NCBI GenBank assembly: GCA_965262365.1
Contig: OZ253541.1
Span: forward strand, 3,162,001 to 3,226,000
Source: UBA6522 sp965262365
Lineage (GTDB): Bacteria > Pseudomonadota > Gammaproteobacteria > Steroidobacterales > Rariloculaceae
Length of the DNA stretch: 64,000 nucleotides
Reading direction: 5' to 3'
A model generated the notes under the pieces. It did no database searches. It saw only the letters and a list, made by a program, of their open reading frames with translations, and was not told the DNA's origin. Shown here piece after piece: positions 63,298 to 64,000 of this stretch. A program made the translations under genes and the position numbers. The number at the start of each line of letters is the position of its first letter. Within the stretch, counting starts at the first letter, position 1.

Positions 63298-63547
63298 TCA
63301 TCCCTGGAAACAATTCTCGTTGTGCCAGCTTAGCGCGGCTGAGTCAGGCTTCTGCGCGACATTTTTCGGCACATATATCGATTTGCCATGAAGGCCGTAG
63401 TAATCCCGTCCGTTCTCGAACTCTTCCTCTATGCGGCCGCTGACCTCGAACTGGTGGTCCAGCGTCACCGTCACATAGGTCCGGCTGCCGACGCAGCATT
63501 GCGAACCAATCCCCATCCGTGACGGCTACAACGAGGTTAATGCTCAT
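63298..63547 (-). pseudogene. Second HNH endonuclease gene, about 650 bp deleted
   Basis: The first 24 codons (MSINLVVAVTDGDWFAMLRR) match the HNH gene at 35169-36089. The sequence then jumps, with a frame change, to the last 60 or so codons (YVTVTLDHQFEVSGRIEEEF and the end SWHNENCFQG). The HNH catalytic block is gone. Divergence from the intact copy is visible but modest. Confidence 0.9.
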
Positions 63548-63577
63548 GAGACTTGGTTGTTACCTCCTGCCGTGGCT

Positions 63578-63736
63578 CTAAAACGAGCCCCCGCGCGTGT
63601 GGATCGCCAACGGCGACGTCACCAGTTTCGGCGGTGCGGCAAACAGCCGGACAAACAACGGGTGCCATGTGTCGGAGCGATCCGCAAAGGCGATGAACGC
63701 CGAGGTGTCGACGTAGGCCTCAGCGCTCTGCGCCAT
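63578..63736 (-). pseudogene. VapC-type PIN toxin, N-terminal fragment
   Basis: MAQSAEAYVDTSAFIAFADR gives the first PIN-domain Asp (in YVDTSAF), followed by HPLFVRLFAAPPKLVTSPLA; it then ends in a short unrelated tail (IHTRGGSF). A complete VapC needs about 130 residues. The ATG at 63736 lies inside the end of the vapB frame, as in intact vapBC pairs. Confidence 0.7.
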
Positions 63737-63911
63737 ACACGACCTCGTCGACGCGCGCGCTGGACTGCGGGTCGCCGGACTCGACCATGCCGGCGTAGCG
63801 CATCCAGGGTTTTGATTGATCCACCGGGAGCGCGCCCCGTAGCGCCCGCCGCAGTAATTCCGCCAGCGAGATTCCGAGCCGGGACTCATCGAGATGAAGA
63901 TCTCGGAGTTG
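63720..63911 (-). pseudogene. VapB-type antitoxin, 5'-truncated
   Basis: QLRDLHLDESRLGISLAELL and PWMRYAGMVESGDPQSSARV with VDEVVYGAER form the body and C-terminus of a ribbon-helix-helix antitoxin. The N-terminal strand is missing: the frame meets a TAG three codons upstream that is the stop of the neighbouring hydrolase frame. It overlaps vapC by 17 bases. Confidence 0.65.
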
Positions 63912-63914
63912 ATG

Positions 63915-64000
63915 CTATGTCCGCCCCATGAAAGCTCGCACGAGCGGCACGAGTCTGTCGGGCGACTCTTCCGCCAGAAAATGACCGCAATTCTCGAAGG
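63915..64000 (-). CDS. Alpha/beta hydrolase, C-terminal end (extends beyond the window)
   Basis: Reading in from the window edge, FENCGHFLAEESPDRLVPLV then RAFMGRT and stop. CGHFLAEESP carries the catalytic His of alpha/beta hydrolases (haloalkane dehalogenase or epoxide hydrolase-like). Only the last 28 codons are visible. Its stop codon region directly abuts the vapB remnant. Confidence 0.6.
   Translation of the reverse strand, partial: FENCGHFLAEESPDRLVPLVRAFMGRT

Noticed and set aside
1..64000. CRISPR array
   Set aside because: No regularly spaced short repeats with unique spacers were seen; the repeats here are gene duplications.

Overview
The window looks like a stretch of a GC-rich proteobacterial chromosome. 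A marine or host-associated gammaproteobacterium is my best guess, judged only from the gene set: a tripartite tricarboxylate transporter, a TonB receptor with the usual EVIVTAQKR plug start, and an agmatine deiminase cluster. The organism cannot be fixed from the sequence. The window is a metabolic backbone at both ends with a large accessory and defence region between them. It carries an unusual density of gene fragments, partial duplications and deletion scars.

Region 1 (1-11.4 kb) is a tricarboxylate uptake and use cluster. It holds the 3' end of an FAD-dependent tricarballylate-dehydrogenase-like gene, an NnrU-family membrane protein, a metallophosphoesterase, tctC, a fused tctA-tctB, and two tandem prpF copies. 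The ancestral order was probably dehydrogenase, tctC, tctAB, prpF, but almost every junction is broken. An orphan Xre/DUF2384 antitoxin sits between tctC and tctAB, flanked by repeated gene ends. The tctAB-prpF junction occurs four times. Short leftovers of prpF, a SRAP/YedK-type gene and a retropepsin lie between. Four small antisense genes encode membrane-anchored coiled coils.

Region 2 (11.4-16.6 kb), AT-richer, holds a caspase-fold protein with an intact His/Cys dyad, a HEPN-like protein and two unrecognised proteins on the opposite strand. Region 3 (17.0-25.1 kb) is a type I restriction-modification locus (hsdM, hsdS, hsdR) in which an IS1634-type element has cut off the last codons of hsdM. 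Region 4 (25.2-31.5 kb), minus strand, has a SEC-C/nuclease-like protein, a NucS/DUF91-like nuclease, a uracil-DNA-glycosylase-like protein and a second, dead hsdR. Region 5 (31.7-38.4 kb), minus strand, has a two-gene GHKL-ATPase plus phosphoribosyltransferase-like unit, the best candidate here for an undescribed conflict system. Beside it are genes for an HNH endonuclease, an unrecognised conserved protein, a YaaA/DUF6884-like protein and a GIY-YIG-like protein.

Region 6 (38.7-45.2 kb) has a TPR-protein gene split by a second IS with an 8-bp target duplication, a PD-(D/E)XK-like protein and small genes. Region 7 (45.2-54.5 kb) has a HelD/UvrD-type helicase with zinc ribbons, then two copies, 4,258 bp apart, of a rhuM/Fic gene, an 82-residue gene and a SprT-like remnant, mixed with further fragments.

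Region 8 (54.5-63.3 kb) is intact. A five-gene minus-strand operon (M20 amidohydrolase, TonB receptor, agmatine deiminase, NhaC-type antiporter, class III aminotransferase) fits an agmatine-to-putrescine-to-aminobutanal route. A divergent LuxR-type regulator and two copies of a CCCSCARATGGGGG palindrome suggest how it is controlled. The right edge has an internally deleted second copy of the HNH gene, a vapBC remnant and the 3' end of an alpha/beta hydrolase gene.
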